This document shows positions 27,113 through 39,566 of a stretch of DNA of 64,000 bases, in pieces. Both the position numbers and the translations under genes were made by a program. Source of the stretch: Lunularia cruciata (taxonomy: Eukaryota > Streptophyta > Marchantiopsida > Lunulariales > Lunulariaceae); assembly GCA_948567375.1 (NCBI GenBank), contig OX419755.1:8995001-9059000 (forward strand), in the 5' to 3' direction. Each line of letters begins with the position of its first letter. The stretch's first letter is position 1. Below the pieces are notes generated by a model. That model searched no databases. It saw nothing but the letters and a program-made list of their open reading frames with translations, and was not told where the DNA came from.

Positions 27113-28657
27113 TTAAGATTGACCTGTGGCGAAAGAGTAGATTTGAGTAGTGACTCCGACAACGCTCACAACGACTGCCATGAGGAGAATTGACCAGGCA
27201 AGTTTGATTTCTGATACACTGCCTCCATGTGATTTGATCGCTACTAGAGCTGGGAACATGAAACCCAGGGCTAGTCCAGTTGTTGCGCCTGTGAATTGGA
27301 AAGCAACCCAAATGTTTGGGATCAAAGTTGAGCCTGAGTAGACAATGGTCAACAGAGATGCAGTAAGGATGCTAAACCTGGCGTTGGTGTCTTGGAGAGG
27401 AGCTCCGGAGGGGAAGAGGAGGGAATCTACAGTTTGCCTGAAGGAGAAGTGTATGACAGGGAAAACGAAGAAGAGATGAACCACATAACCCACACGGATT
27501 AAATCGTTCCACATTCGGCTGTGGGCAATGCCCAGATCTCGGTCAAAGTTGGCCAAGACGTCTGAATCTGTAGTTTCTCCGAAGAGAAGGTAGCCTGAGA
27601 GTGCAGTTGCCATATACACTACCACACACAGAAGGATGGAGATCCGGCCTACTTTATTCATCCTCTGTGCGCTTCTATCTTTCAGCTCGTAGTATATCGG
27701 TGGAACATTGAACTGACAGACAAACGCATTGGTCATTATTGGGACCACAGTGAGAAGATCCAAAATGTCCTTCTTCGAGTTAAATGCTGGCAGCATCCGA
27801 GGAGTGACCAATTTTCCTTCTACTAGCTTGAGAAGCGTAATTCCTGAGGAAATAATCACGAAGAGCAAGGCCAGTGCTACAGAAATAGCAGAAGAGATTT
27901 CCAAACTCTCAATTCTCTTCAAAAATGACAAGGGCGCCAACACAAGAATTGTTGTTAACAGTAGCACAATCCTTCTGTTCGTCCACCATCCTTGACCTCC
28001 TGACCAGCCCTCAAACAAACCTGTGTGATCCTCCGAGCCAGAAAGCACATCTCCCATGATAATCAAATATACTATCAAAATCCCTCCATTTCCAATAATT
28101 ATGCATATCTGAGCCACAAAGCGCCAAGTTTTTCCCAAAACTTCGTGCACCATTTCTCCATAACTCCACGCCCTCAATTGAGTACAATACTTGACCACCA
28201 TTTCCAAACTCAACCCCGACAACAAACCCATCACCAGAATCACGAACAGGCCTGTAGCAACCCCCAGAACCTTCATGGCGGCCGGTAAAGCCATAATTCC
28301 AGCACCAATGATGGTGGTTGACAAATTAAAAACTGCACTGCGTAAACTAGCTCCGGCATATTTCGCCTCCTTCTCCCTTTGAGTCTCATCTTCACCACTA
28401 GAGCGGCTGCCATTTCTGGACAGAAGAGGCTTCGCATCTCCAGGCTTAATAATGATGTTCCTGTGAGCGCCATTCATCGTTGTAGCCACGGGAGCAAAAC
28501 CATCCGACCTAGCTGCACCAGCAGGGAGGAGCCCCGACTTATCCGAATCCCCCTTCTCCTCTAACCGAACCTGCTGCTGCTGCACTTCCAAGGGTGGATC
28601 CTCCTCATCACGCCTCTGCAGCTCTATCAAACTGTAAGGTTTCTCCGGGTTGCGCAT
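27113..28657 (-). CDS. AVT6-type vacuolar amino-acid transporter (AAAP family)
   Basis: A single-exon gene of 514 residues. Members of the amino acid/auxin permease family (SLC38-like, plant AVT6 clade) export amino acids, often acidic ones, from the vacuole to the cytosol; substrate here is not known. The first 95 or so residues are hydrophilic and presumably cytosolic. The first membrane span (about residues 105-130) carries the family motif NLSTTIIGAGIMALP, followed by about ten more hydrophobic spans, including PIMTNAFVCQFNVPPIYYEL and VVYMATALSGYLLFGE. I chose the ATG at 28657 because an in-frame stop lies about 40 bases upstream and it is the first ATG after it. No frameshift or internal stop is present. 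The subfamily member cannot be fixed by eye. Confidence 0.9.
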   Translation of the reverse strand: MRNPEKPYSLIELQRRDEEDPPLEVQQQQVRLEEKGDSDKSGLLPAGAARSDGFAPVATTMNGAHRNIIIKPGDAKPLLSRNGSRSSGEDETQREKEAKYAGASLRSAVFNLSTTIIGAGIMALPAAMKVLGVATGLFVILVMGLLSGLSLEMVVKYCTQLRAWSYGEMVHEVLGKTWRFVAQICIIIGNGGILIVYLIIMGDVLSGSEDHTGLFEGWSGGQGWWTNRRIVLLLTTILVLAPLSFLKRIESLEISSAISVALALLFVIISSGITLLKLVEGKLVTPRMLPAFNSKKDILDLLTVVPIMTNAFVCQFNVPPIYYELKDRSAQRMNKVGRISILLCVVVYMATALSGYLLFGETTDSDVLANFDRDLGIAHSRMWNDLIRVGYVVHLFFVFPVIHFSFRQTVDSLLFPSGAPLQDTNARFSILTASLLTIVYSGSTLIPNIWVAFQFTGATTGLALGFMFPALVAIKSHGGSVSEIKLAWSILLMAVVVSVVGVTTQIYSFATGQS

Positions 28658-31600
28658 ACTCACTATAAGATGGACCCCCACACTTCCTGTTTATACCTGA
28701 CTGGATGTTTTTTCCCTTTCCGTTACAATCCACATCTGTGCTCTGCAGTCTTTTCTTGATATTCCCGTCCTCGTCACGTAGTCCTACCAATCGGGTACAG
28801 TTCACTTTTTTCTCCCTTCTCTAAGTTTTTGGTCCAGAGATTTTGCTGCTACTATTGCTGTCATTTAACGAACTCAACAAACTGTACGAGAACTTCAAAC
28901 TTAACACAATGTGGGTATCATCATAACAATCTCCAAAATTTGCCTTTTAAGAGGTCTATATCAGTTCTAAACTTGATCTTTTCTCATTGAATTCTTTCAG
29001 CTCTGGGTTTTCCATCCTTCTGCACACAAACCAACCCTAACCCTAGAGCACAAACAGGTCCTCAATTGCTGATTCTCTGTACAGCCTTAGACAGAAGCTG
29101 ATGATTTCCACCACGCCCCGAGTTCGAAAACGGATGAGCCAAGACGAGCCAGACAACAACCGTTGATGACCTTTCTCAAGATAGGCCGGGGCGTTACTCG
29201 ATCAACCGGACCTGGAGACCAAGAACCATAAAGACAGGGATAGAATCTGCAGCGATGATTCTGGAAGTACGAGCTTCATGGACTCTACGATCAGAGTGAG
29301 CTTACCAGAAAACAAAGAGGAATCAGTGTGAAGAAAACCTCCGATCTTCAGGAACAAGCATAGATGGGAACTCTCCGGAGCTCTTTCTGCTGCGTTCCAG
29401 GACGAGAGCGCGTACAATTGGGAAACCCAAACACGGTTTCCAAGAGAGAGAAGACTTGTTGTACTGTTCTGACCAGGGCCCACCGGAATTATCTTCCAAT
29501 TATGGAGGCTAACTTTTGCGTAGTCTAAAGAGGGATTCAATGGGGCTTTGGATCCTGGTCTTCGATAGAAACCGAGGGTCTAGTGGTGTAGAATGTCAAC
29601 TTGCTATTTCTTCATTGGTCAAGGTTGATAGCCGTATAGAAAGGCTTGGCTCCTCCCGGTTCTGGTGGGCCCTCGTGTTGGGATTGAAGGCTGAGTTAAC
29701 GTGAGGGGCAGTGGAAGACTGACGTGCGAAGGCATTTGTCGGGTAAGTGATGGGTTGGTCTTGGAGCCATACCTACTCTTTGTCACGTACACGATAGGAA
29801 GGGGCCTGAAGAATTCTTCATTGAAGGTTGGAATCCTACTGCTCTGGGTCTTGAAATTTCCATGTACATGTTCCGTTGACTAAGACATCTGCGGAAACCG
29901 AGAGAAGGGGTTTAATACATTCGCATTTCTCGTGCTTAAGAGCAATCATCCGTAGTGATTAGTGTAACAATCCTTGTGATGAGAAGACGGACCGCATGTC
30001 ATCAATTTAGGTCTGAAAATTTTCATCTGGCCTGCACATCCCTGCTTCGGTCTAAGATGAATCCTCTTTGTTTCTTCCACCTGCCTTTCACCTGCTCGTT
30101 TTCTAGAAGGTTTTACTGAGGTCATCCTGCACGGCAGTGCATGGTAATGTTAAGAAGGATGAGGTCATGACTTCTAGCAGTCAGTGAAGTGCAGCCCTTC
30201 CCGTGCTCACTTAGTGATCGTTTCCCACTCCCGTCACAGTCCGTTCCATATTGTCCTTGCAGGTGACGAGCAGCGTGCTCTGGTGAGGTTAAGTGCTTAG
30301 GTGACCGTGCCTCCCTGCACCATGTCTGCCCCCGTCCTGGCCGGAATTGGCTCCTGTTCATCTTGCTCACTCGATCTTGTACCTCTGATAGGTGTTTTGT
30401 TCGACCGTCATCGAATATTGAGATGATGGCAAGACTCGCGTTCGCTAAGTTGGTCTCTTAACCTACGCTTTGCGGTTCATAGTTCAACATTCGATAGATT
30501 GGAGACCGTTCCACATTCCTAGTCTGAGAAATTTAACATGAACTAAGAGCCTCATTTAACACAAGTTCAATGAAGCAAATAAAGGTCCTGAGCAAGGTCA
30601 TCCTAACAAGCCATAAACAGCTCACTGCAGAGAAATTTTGGCCATGATGATAAGCGTCGGGATTGTACAAAATGGCACATCAACAGCGACATCAACACCC
30701 TGTGGGTTTTTTATCTGCTACTGTAAATTCTTAATCAATAGTTCAAACGAGTGCATTATCTAGAACTTAAAGAGTAGAGAGAGGGTACAGTCGAAGGTAG
30801 TGTGAAGCATACTTAAGCCCGCAGAACTACGAGCGTGTGCGAAAACTCGATAAAATATAAACTATAGCCGGACATATAATCAAGGAGAGCGAATCACACT
30901 CGCAATACTTGAACTGGTAAAGCGTAATGTACATGGAAATACATGATGTATGCAGACGAAGAAGGAGATGTGCGGAAAAAAGAACTCTCTTTCCAAATCA
31001 ATATGCTCTTGACGATGTGTAAGGTAAATAAATATCAACGAACGCTGATGTCTATAAAAGAAGAAGAATCGAGCAGAGTTGATATGGCTGACGATTAGTA
31101 TGATGTACAGCCTGACATAGGTCACGAGAGCACCAAACCCTTGACTAGTCACGGAACGAAAGTAGCTAAACTTTTGTTAACAAGTCTGCACAGAAACACT
31201 ACGATGTCATCAGCTCGCCAGTGCCCATCGTACCGAGTTATTGTCAAAGCTCTAGAGTGCAAGGCAGACCCAGTTACTTCCCGTAAGAACTATCTCTGTG
31301 AGAATATTTGTGCAACAGGAGCAGAAGCCGTTCGAAGAACGGGGGATCTAGAACCCACTGTGGAAACGAGAACGTGCATATGAAATGCATGCATGACCGT
31401 ATGCAAATCGAAATAAATTGAATCTAAGCAAATGGAATATTCGTGAACCTAGTATTCCGAAGATAAGCGGAAGCGGAAACATCATTGATTTCATAAGTAG
31501 CACCTGCAGAGAACTAGTATACATCATGGAACAAGAACCAAGGCACAACCGATTAAACATCTGAAGTTGAAAGCAGAGGAGGACCACCAAAGAGAAAAAC

Positions 31601-32715
31601 ATCGAGCAAGGAGGATAAGACCGAGCTTTAGTCGAGGATCGGTGGAGTGGAGCGAAGCGTGAGAGGATTGTATATCGCAGCATGCTCTATGAATGCATGA
31701 GTCGACAAGCACTGAACACTGAGGGAAGCAGACAGGCGTCACAGTAAGCTTAACGACTTCACCAGTGCCTAACTCAGCGTCGAAGTAGCTGGGCGAATGC
31801 CAGTACCCCTCGTACCGTGTTTCTGTTCATGAATGCCAAGGCAAGCTCGGTTGCTTCTAAAAGTGCCGCTCAGAAATGTTAGCGGTGAGAAGTAAGAACC
31901 GCTGAAACTTATGGAGAAACCAGCATGCCATGTAGGAGCACCTGTAGAGCAGAAAGAATACAAGGTTCCCTGGAGGTAAGATGGAAGAAATTGGAAGAAA
32001 ATGGCCATTAAAAATGCAGAATAGGAATCATGCACAAGGAAAGGATACAGAATAAGAAGCATGAGCAAGGAAAGGATTCAGGACGCACCTTGGCAATACC
32101 TGAAAGAAAACATCGATTAGTAGAGAAGCAAACAGAGCATGATTGCGAGATGCCAATGAGAAAAATAGCATGAGCAACAGAGATACAAGCAGAGGAAAAG
32201 GATCGTGAAGACTAGGAATAGGTGAGAAATAGCATTAGAGTGGGAGAGAACGAGAAACATTATCTGCGCGAGGTGATATGAGGGAGAGGGGCTGTAAAAA
32301 CCACTGGTCCGGTGCAGGTAGACAGCAACCATCCGTATTATACAAAAAACATAATATGTATTGTATACAAGAAACTTTCGTGCTATACAAGTAGCGAGAG
32401 TTTCGAGGGCTGTCGGTCTCTGTGAGTATATTGCGTAATGGAGTACGGAACCCGTTATAAACCGTTTGCATACCCACGTCTAACCGGACTGACTCTAACA
32501 ATAGTATATTAAGAATCTTCATAACTGTGAGTATAGACGCAAAGAACTAAAACAAGCAGCGCGAGGAAGAAAGAATGATGCATTCATTCATTCGTACATA
32601 CAAATTGATGAAGATAAAAGCTACAGAGAATAGGATAAAATCATTCTAAACGAGGGAAGTCAAATATCATAGTAACGCGAGATCAAAGAATAATATAATG
32701 CACCTATTTTATTAG
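28658..32715. other. Intergenic region between AVT6-like and mTERF4-like genes
   Basis: Both neighbours are on the minus strand, so this 4 kb holds the AVT6 promoter and leader (near 28660-29500) and the mTERF 3' end (below 32716). Short open frames exist on both strands without recognisable domains. A short imperfect direct repeat around GCAAGGAAAGGAT occurs at about 32034-32078. No RNA gene was recognised. Confidence 0.5.
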
Positions 32716-34722
32716 CTAAGAGCTCTCCGCAAAGTCATCATCGGAATCCATGTCGATAACACTGTCTTCACCCTTGATTTTCATTCGTCCTCCCATGGTG
32801 AATGAGGGCTCTGCTTCGACCTCATGGGGCCTCTCAACAAAATCTACCTGCAATCTTTCGTTGAACTTGGCATCACTACAGTTCAAAAACCATGCCAAGC
32901 TGCACTTTATGTCTCTCTGTTCAATCTCTATGTATCTGGGCCGGATCCTCTTCTGCAGGTTGAAAGTGAGATAAGTGGGATACTCCACAAGCTCAGACAA
33001 GGGTCTCTTCATGTCGCCCAAAAAGAAGTCCAAGTTCGGCTTCAGATATTCCTCAATGCTGATGGCCAAAATCTGGGGGCATTTAGCAACCATAGCTCCT
33101 ATGTCTTCCACAGTAAACCCTGATTCTTTGAAAAAGTCTACCCTTGATTGAGCCAAGTTGATGTTGATAGCAAGAATTTGAGGAAGCTTCTCAATAATTT
33201 GGCCAATATCTTCGCGCTTAACACCAGCATGTTTACTGAGCCAACCCATCTTAGAGTCCAGCCTTTGTTTGACATCCAGTCCAAGAACATCTGCGTACTG
33301 TATGATGACCCGTGCAACGTTTTCTTCCTTCACTCCAATCTGAATCAGATCCTTAACACAGGGCTTGATTCTGTCATCAAGATCAAACCCTAATATGAAT
33401 GGCTTCACCTCCAGAATCTTCGCCATCACCTGCTTTGGTATGCCTACACTCAGGAGATAATCTACCTTGACCTTTATGTTGTTCCCAACCCTCATGCCAA
33501 GAATTTCCGGGTACTCAGTGACCATAGGGCCAATTTCTCTCATGTTCACACCTAAGCTAACAATATAAGCAACAGATGTGCTCATAGTACCCTCAATCTT
33601 AAAACCTAGAATATCAGGATACCGAGTCAAAACCCTACCGAGGGCCTCTTTAGCAATTCCTATCCCCAAAAGAAAGTCTACCACAGGCTCCAGGTCCATT
33701 ACCACACTTGAACTCAGAACCATAGGGTACTTTCTAATGAATTCAGGTAGGAATCTAGATTCAACATTCAGCTTCTCCAAGTAGCTGAGCACAGGCACTA
33801 AGTTTTTCTTCACACTACATCCGACCATGAGTGGATATCCATTTATATCTTTCGTTGAGAGACCAATTTTCCTCAAAAAGGTTACCCTCTCTCTCATAAT
33901 CGTCACAGAAGGTGGAAGATCCACTTCCTCCAGCTCTGTAACATCAATCCCTTCACTTTGGAGATACCTAAGAACATGGTCGCGAGCAACAAGCTCATTC
34001 TCGTACTGCTCTGGTTCCTCTTGACCTAAAGAAGATGGCTGAGCCACACTGTGCCTTGCTATTGCTTCTGCTCTGGACTTTGATCTCGTTGAAGCCCCTC
34101 TTGAGAACACTGTACCAGCTGAACCAAAATGTGCATTAAACCCGTTAACACACTACTTCTTTCAAAAAGGAAGCCAAATTTCTGATTGAATTGCAGACAG
34201 CTCTAGACTAATCAAGCAAAGCATCACTCCCAAATATTTGAGTATATGTCAATTGACTATATTGGAGAACTGTTATCATGGAAACAGTACTGAATTTAAG
34301 AAGGAAGCTTGAAGCAGCAAAAATTCAGACAGCACTGGACTAGCTAATGAAGAACTATTTCAATTGCTAAATTTCAAACCACGTCAATTGACTCTCTGAA
34401 AACCGAAACGAGTTCACACACCTGGAGAAAATCGGCTTATAGGCAGCAAGAGGAATGCTGCAGAGACTAGTTCAGCATTGCTAGACGCAGCCTTAACTCT
34501 GACGGCGTCAACAACGCAATGTCGACTAACAGTCGAACATGGCAGGCTGGAGTACAATCTCTCACACATGTGAAATCTAGCAACTTGCAGAGACGCGTTT
34601 TGAGCAGTTCCGCAGAAGGAGAAAAGCATGGCTGGGCCTCGAGTCTTGAATTTGCCCAGGGTTCTCAGACAATTGCCCGGCAGAAACGAGATGGAAGTAG
34701 TCAATCTCGACAAAGTTGTCAT
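32716..34722 (-). CDS. Organellar mTERF protein, RUG2/BSM (mTERF4) type (two exons)
   Basis: mTERF proteins bind nucleic acid in mitochondria or plastids through stacked helical repeats; the RUG2/BSM (mTERF4) group is needed for plastid RNA processing. Exon 1 is 34422-34722 and exon 2 is 32716-34118; the intron is GTGTGT...TTCAG, and the junction phase (G|CT) keeps the frame, giving 567 residues, close to Arabidopsis RUG2 at about 540. Exon 1 is rich in Ser, Arg and Ala, as in a transit peptide. Exon 2 carries the clade landmarks LPPSVTIMRERVTFLRKIGL, YPLMVGCSVKKNLVPVLSYL, LGFKIEGTMSTSVAY and IKCSLAWFLNCSD, with about eight mTERF repeats having the Pro-X-X-Leu pattern (YPDILG, YPEILG, KPFILG, CPQILA). 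The C-terminus is acidic (DMDSDDDF). I chose the ATG at 34722 because an in-frame stop lies 42 bases upstream. Which organelle it enters is not shown. Confidence 0.92.
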
Positions 34723-35454
34723 TGCCAACGCCCACAGCCACGAACCCAAAGTTTCCTCGAATCAGCAATTTCTCAGGGGAAAGAACACCTGAAAACTCTT
34801 CCCTATCCTCAATGCATCGAACTAAATTCCCGAAGTCACCGACTACTATTAACAACCCCTGCAAAGCTCCAGCTCATTGCACTCGTTCAATCTTAACTCG
34901 GCTCCACGGGGAGATCACATTCTTCTCCCTGCTATGCAATTCCGGCCAAAATTTCATGGCCATCGCTTCCTCTTCGGATTCCAATTCGCTCACATAACCG
35001 CGGCCTTGGGCCAAACCCGAGATTCAGAAATCAGACCTCCACGACAAAGGTACAACAACCCCACCCCAAGCTCGTGTAGAATCCGAAGTCCTGGAAGCCT
35101 AGAGGCTGACGTTGGCGACTGCTGCTCCTGCCAGTAAAGCACGAGACCATCCCCAACATGTAGATAAACCGAATCCTCCCCAACTGTTATCCGGGAACCT
35201 GGGATTTCCGATGTGCCGGTGGCGTTGCTAGTTTCGGGATTCTTGCTAACTTGCCATCAGAATCACCTGTGCTTTCCCGACAGTGCCCGGCGGGAACTCG
35301 AAAACGCTCAAAAGCTGCCGGGAACAGTTACACGATTTGCTGGTTTCGTCGGTATAAAAGAGGAACGGTATCAACTTGACTCGGTTTCTAGTGAAGAAGA
35401 ACACCTTGCGAGTTCGATGAGGATATTTCCTTCCCGCAATTTGACAAAACCCAC
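34723..35454. other. Upstream region of the mTERF4-like gene
   Basis: This should contain its promoter and leader. Open frames on the plus strand (34519-34896, 34716-34997, 34877-35137, 35213-35491) overlap one another and show no domain; they are probably chance frames in GC-richer sequence. A TATA-like GGTATAAAAGAG occurs near 35350 on the plus strand. Confidence 0.45.
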
Positions 35455-35492
35455 GCTAGGGTTTAGTCCCGCAACCGGGACTAAACCCTAGC
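35455..35492. repeat. 17-bp perfect inverted repeat containing telo-box motif
   Basis: The arms are 35455-35471 and 35476-35492 with a 4-base CAAC loop. The right arm includes ACTAAACCCTAG, containing the plant telo-box core AAACCCTA; the left arm has the reverse complement. A third partial copy, TTGGGTTTAGTCCTGG, follows at about 35494-35509. It lies 733 bp upstream of the mTERF4 start, exactly where GC-richer island DNA gives way to AT-rich DNA. Confidence 0.9.
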
Positions 35493-38400
35493 CTTGGGTT
35501 TAGTCCTGGTTTGCACCTGATTTTCAGTTATAATTGAGCTTTACCACTGTCGAGAGCATGAACACCGGTACTATAGTTGTTTTTAAATTATGAAATATTA
35601 AAATAATACTTAAAATATTTATGACGTTGACACTAATGTTTCCTGGAGACAGAAGATATTCTTAAATAGATGAGTTTAAAGGGAAAAGTATTCTATAAGT
35701 AAATTATTTAGAGTTAATAGATTCAGATCTAAATTTTATTTATCATGTATTTGAGTAAAATTGTCAATAAGGCTCTCGGGTTTCTAAATGTGAACTGGCA
35801 TCGGTCTATTATGCTCTTGGACATGAGAAATAGACACTATTTTAATCATATTCTTTTTACCATATTCCAAAGCTTAGTCATCAAAATCTTTCTAAGTCTT
35901 ATAAATCAGAACTAAGTTACTATTTATTACTTACGTGTTCTCTTACAATAGAGCTCTAGGTAAAATGAAATATTATTCATTTCTTAAAAGAATATAAATC
36001 AAACTGAAGTGAATAATAAGCTATATATTTATATATACTTGCTTCCTCATCATGGTTAGTGGAACTATTAACCATCATAATTAGTAGAATTGTTAACCAT
36101 GTTAACAAGCATGAAAATCAAATTAGTTAAAATAATTTCACAAAATGAAAGAACGTAAAATTTGGAAATCTACATCAAAATTTATTCTACTTATTTACAT
36201 TCACATTATTTACCTACATACAGTTCTAAATTAAACGACATTAATAAAAGACATAGAAAGAATATATTGATATAAATGCTCTATACTCATTCGTTGAACT
36301 TTCTTTGCTTACTTCAACTAAAACAACATAATATCCTAGTTTTCTTGTATAGCAAGAACTATCAGTGTGTTTTGAGTCCATACTTAGAAAAAGCTATTTC
36401 TTTAATTAGCCCTCTAATTAGAACTATTACCTTTACTCTTGGGCAAAATATCGTTAGATTACATTAGATTATCTAGTTTGTATATTCTGGCAAAAAAATA
36501 TCATATGATAATTTGTCTTTTACCCAGAAGAATAATCATATACCTTCAAGAAGTTAGCAGTTGATGTTATAAAAAAATCTATATTAAAATACAAATAAGA
36601 CATTCCTTATAAAAGATTAAAATTTGAAGTAATATATAAAGTAAAGAAGATAGATCAGGAATTGACTAAAAAAAGCTCTAAATGCAATAGACTGCAATAG
36701 ACTGCAATAAACGTGGTGTTGTTTTTGCTTGAGATGGATCTAAACTTACTTCATAAATAAGCTAACAATTAACTTTCTAGTTGAATAACTTTCTAAATAG
36801 TTAAATTATAAAATAAGATTTAATAGATTAAAAAATATTTATATCTAAATTCAATAATAAGACTACTAATTTCTCTAGAATCTTTTCATGAAGGAAGATA
36901 AGGACAATTCTTAAACTCTCTAATTAACCTACAGATATAGAGTATTTTGCTATTTGAATGAAATAATAAGTAAAATGAATTACTAATTAGAATTAGATAT
37001 ACTATCTAGAATTCCTTTTAAATTTTAACCGGTATGATAATGATATATTAAAAGATAAAATATATAAAAATTCAGAAAATATTATATGAATAAACGTTTT
37101 TTTGATGTAGCCAGTCATCTATATTTTAAAGTAGTAACTCATATTAAGGGAACACAATTATAATACAATAGAGAATAAAAAATATAAAGAAAACAAGAAT
37201 GAAAGTAAAGAATTCTTTTCATATTTTTATAATATTATTTTTGATATATATAATAAAATTTCATTTTCATAAAATTTTCCGATTAAATTTATATTTATAT
37301 TTAAATAATTTATTGTTAAAGATATTTATCTTTCATTTCAAAAATATTTCTTCATAAAAACTAAAGAAAATTTTATTTTTTATTAAATGACCTCTTATTG
37401 CAAAAGTAATAATTAAACTGTAATACAACCTGAATTTTTCAAATAATGTCACTATTAATTAAAATATTCATCAATTCTTAGTGAAATCTAACATTGAAAG
37501 TAAAATTTTTACTCAATTAAGTATCTCTATAGTCACAAGAGAATATATTCTTTGGGATCATTAACTACACTTGTTCTTAAAGTTAATTCAACTAATTTTT
37601 CTAGAGAGTATTTTCAATACTTTCATGTATATTGATTGACTGGTTTGGATGGTATGACATAAAAGAGTCCATTTGGCCAAGCGATCAGACTTAATCCAAT
37701 ATATCACCTTTGTTCCATGACTTTAAACATAAAAAGAACATCATAAACCTTAGACTTGGATATTGAAGTATAGGAAAGACATAGATAAAGAAATAAGAGT
37801 CATCAGTATAACTCATACTGAAACTTGTTATTATTTTATGCGATTTTAGTTTCTAATAACATGTTGATTATTCTATAAATTAACCTATCGAAGTAACTCT
37901 GGTTTAATGAATATTTAATGTTAGTTTAATCTAATCATACATGTTCGTTGGAATATATTGGTTTACAAGTAAGATTAGATAATTCTAATAACTTTACAAA
38001 AAATTGTCATTATTTAGAAGTTATAAAAATCTATTTTCTTTTTTCTGAAATATTATAAATAAAATCTGAGATTATATTAAAAAATTAATAGAAAATATAC
38101 ATATACATAAATAAATAAAGGAATAAAATAAAAACACTCTCAAGTACTTATAATAGAAGATTTGAGTTTAATGTACCTACTATTTCTATAATACATCTTG
38201 ATTAGGACTACATTGTAGTTACGGTGTGTATATATATGCAGTAAGTATGTGTGGAGATCTTAGTATTTATAACAAGCTTTTATTTGTGAGACTTTTTGGT
38301 ATATATATATATATAAATTATTAATTAATTGTGGAGATCTTATTAATAGAGATTTTATTATTTACAACCAGACTTTGTGGAGATATTTATGGTAAAAAAT

Positions 38401-38634
38401 ATAAATAAAATACAATAATAATAAATTACATTAAATTATCAATTACTATTAATATTCTTATAAAATGTTCTATTGAAGCAACAATAAATGTGAGACAACA
38501 ATTCAATGAATGAAACAACAACATGACCTCTAATAAGACACTCTATGGTATATAGACATTCATTAAAGGTCCCACCAAATGGAAACTCTCACTTTGGTTG
38601 TCCAATAAGACAACTCCAAGTGTGTGTAATACTA
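35493..38634. other. Very AT-rich belt without genes
   Basis: The sequence is dominated by A and T with many ATAT, TAAATA and AATAAT stretches. No open frame above about 63 codons and no recognisable motif was found. It separates the gene island from the retrotransposon nest; a similar AT-rich belt flanks the island on the left (about 8800-13150). Confidence 0.7.
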
Positions 38635-39199
38635 TATTATCTAGAGGTGAAATTGACTTGGTAACATCTAGAAGTATGTTATGTATGATGGACTAGGTAG
38701 ATTAGATAGAGGTGTCAACAAAAGAGTACTTCTACTAATAGAGCAAAATTTGAAATTAACTTGAAAATTTTAGAGCCAATTCTGGATTCCTAAACAAATG
38801 AATTAGAGCTCAAATTTTTTTTTTCCCTTTGCGGAAAAAGACTTGCTTCCCCTCCATTGTTTATCTCATCGAGATCTTTCCAAGGATACCTCACACACAT
38901 GATTTTGAGCTTCCTACAAGAAGTTTCCTTTAGATTCCCTCTGATCAAACTTGTTGGCCAACTAGATAGGAGAAGGACCAACACATCACCCATCCATACA
39001 ACTAATCTAAGGGTGTAGCTTGTTGACATGTCACCAATCCTTGTATTAGATCCAAGGGTGGAGCTTCATTTCAGGAGATCTTCTTTGCTACATAATAAAG
39101 AGAAGGTGCTCCTTTGGGGCATTGGAGGATTGAGTGTGAAGTTTGTATTTTATCTCTTGTATCTCTCTTGGAGAGTTCTCTTGTCCTCAAAGTATTACA
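38635..39199 (+). repeat. 5' LTR of element A1 (family A, short form, 565 bp)
   Basis: It starts TGTAATACTA and ends AGTATTACA, followed by a mutated primer-binding site (TGGTATGAAAG). It is about 155 bp shorter than the other A LTRs because it has only one copy of the U3 unit that is duplicated in them. A TATA-like ACATAATAAAGAG lies near 39090. Confidence 0.85.
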
Positions 39200-39337
39200 A
39201 TGGTATGAAAGTGGGTGTTTTCATCTCAGAGAGTGGATCACCACTCTTGGATGAACACATATTTTTGAAACTGAGTAATTTTGAGGAGAGAAAACATAAT
39301 ATAATTGTTAGATTTGGGGGTGTCTTAGAGAGAGGAT

Positions 39338-39562
39338 GTGATGGAGGCACCTAGATGGCAATTTCATGCACCTAGTTTTCCATTTTGGAATCCATTCCAT
39401 ATCAAGATTATGTACATCCAATGTGAGCAAATGAGAGTATCTCTTGTTTATCATTTTGGAGCAGAATTCATGGACAGAGTGATAAATTCTCCAAACCCAA
39501 TGATTCTACCTATGGTGGTATATGATAGAGAGTGGGACTTGAAAATCTACATTTTGTTATGA
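39338..39562 (+). CDS. Pre-gag small ORF, unit 1 (element A1)
   Basis: A 74-residue open frame between the primer-binding site and gag. I do not recognise the family. The homologous stretch in A2 (from 60591) is similar along its length, though it has two adjacent stops. Its second half (HFGAEFM, then ILPMVVYDREWDLKIYIL) resembles the pre-gag frame of family-B elements (RFGQDFL, then LILPVVTYGERW). Function is unknown; it may be a relic of a longer gag N-terminus. Confidence 0.5.
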   Translation: MMEAPRWQFHAPSFPFWNPFHIKIMYIQCEQMRVSLVYHFGAEFMDRVINSPNPMILPMVVYDREWDLKIYILL

Positions 39563-39566
39563 TGTT

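Noticed and set aside
34577..34864. Alternative minus-strand frame over mTERF exon 1
   Set aside because: The other frame (34422-34722) splices in phase to exon 2 and gives a transit-like N-terminus; this one does not.
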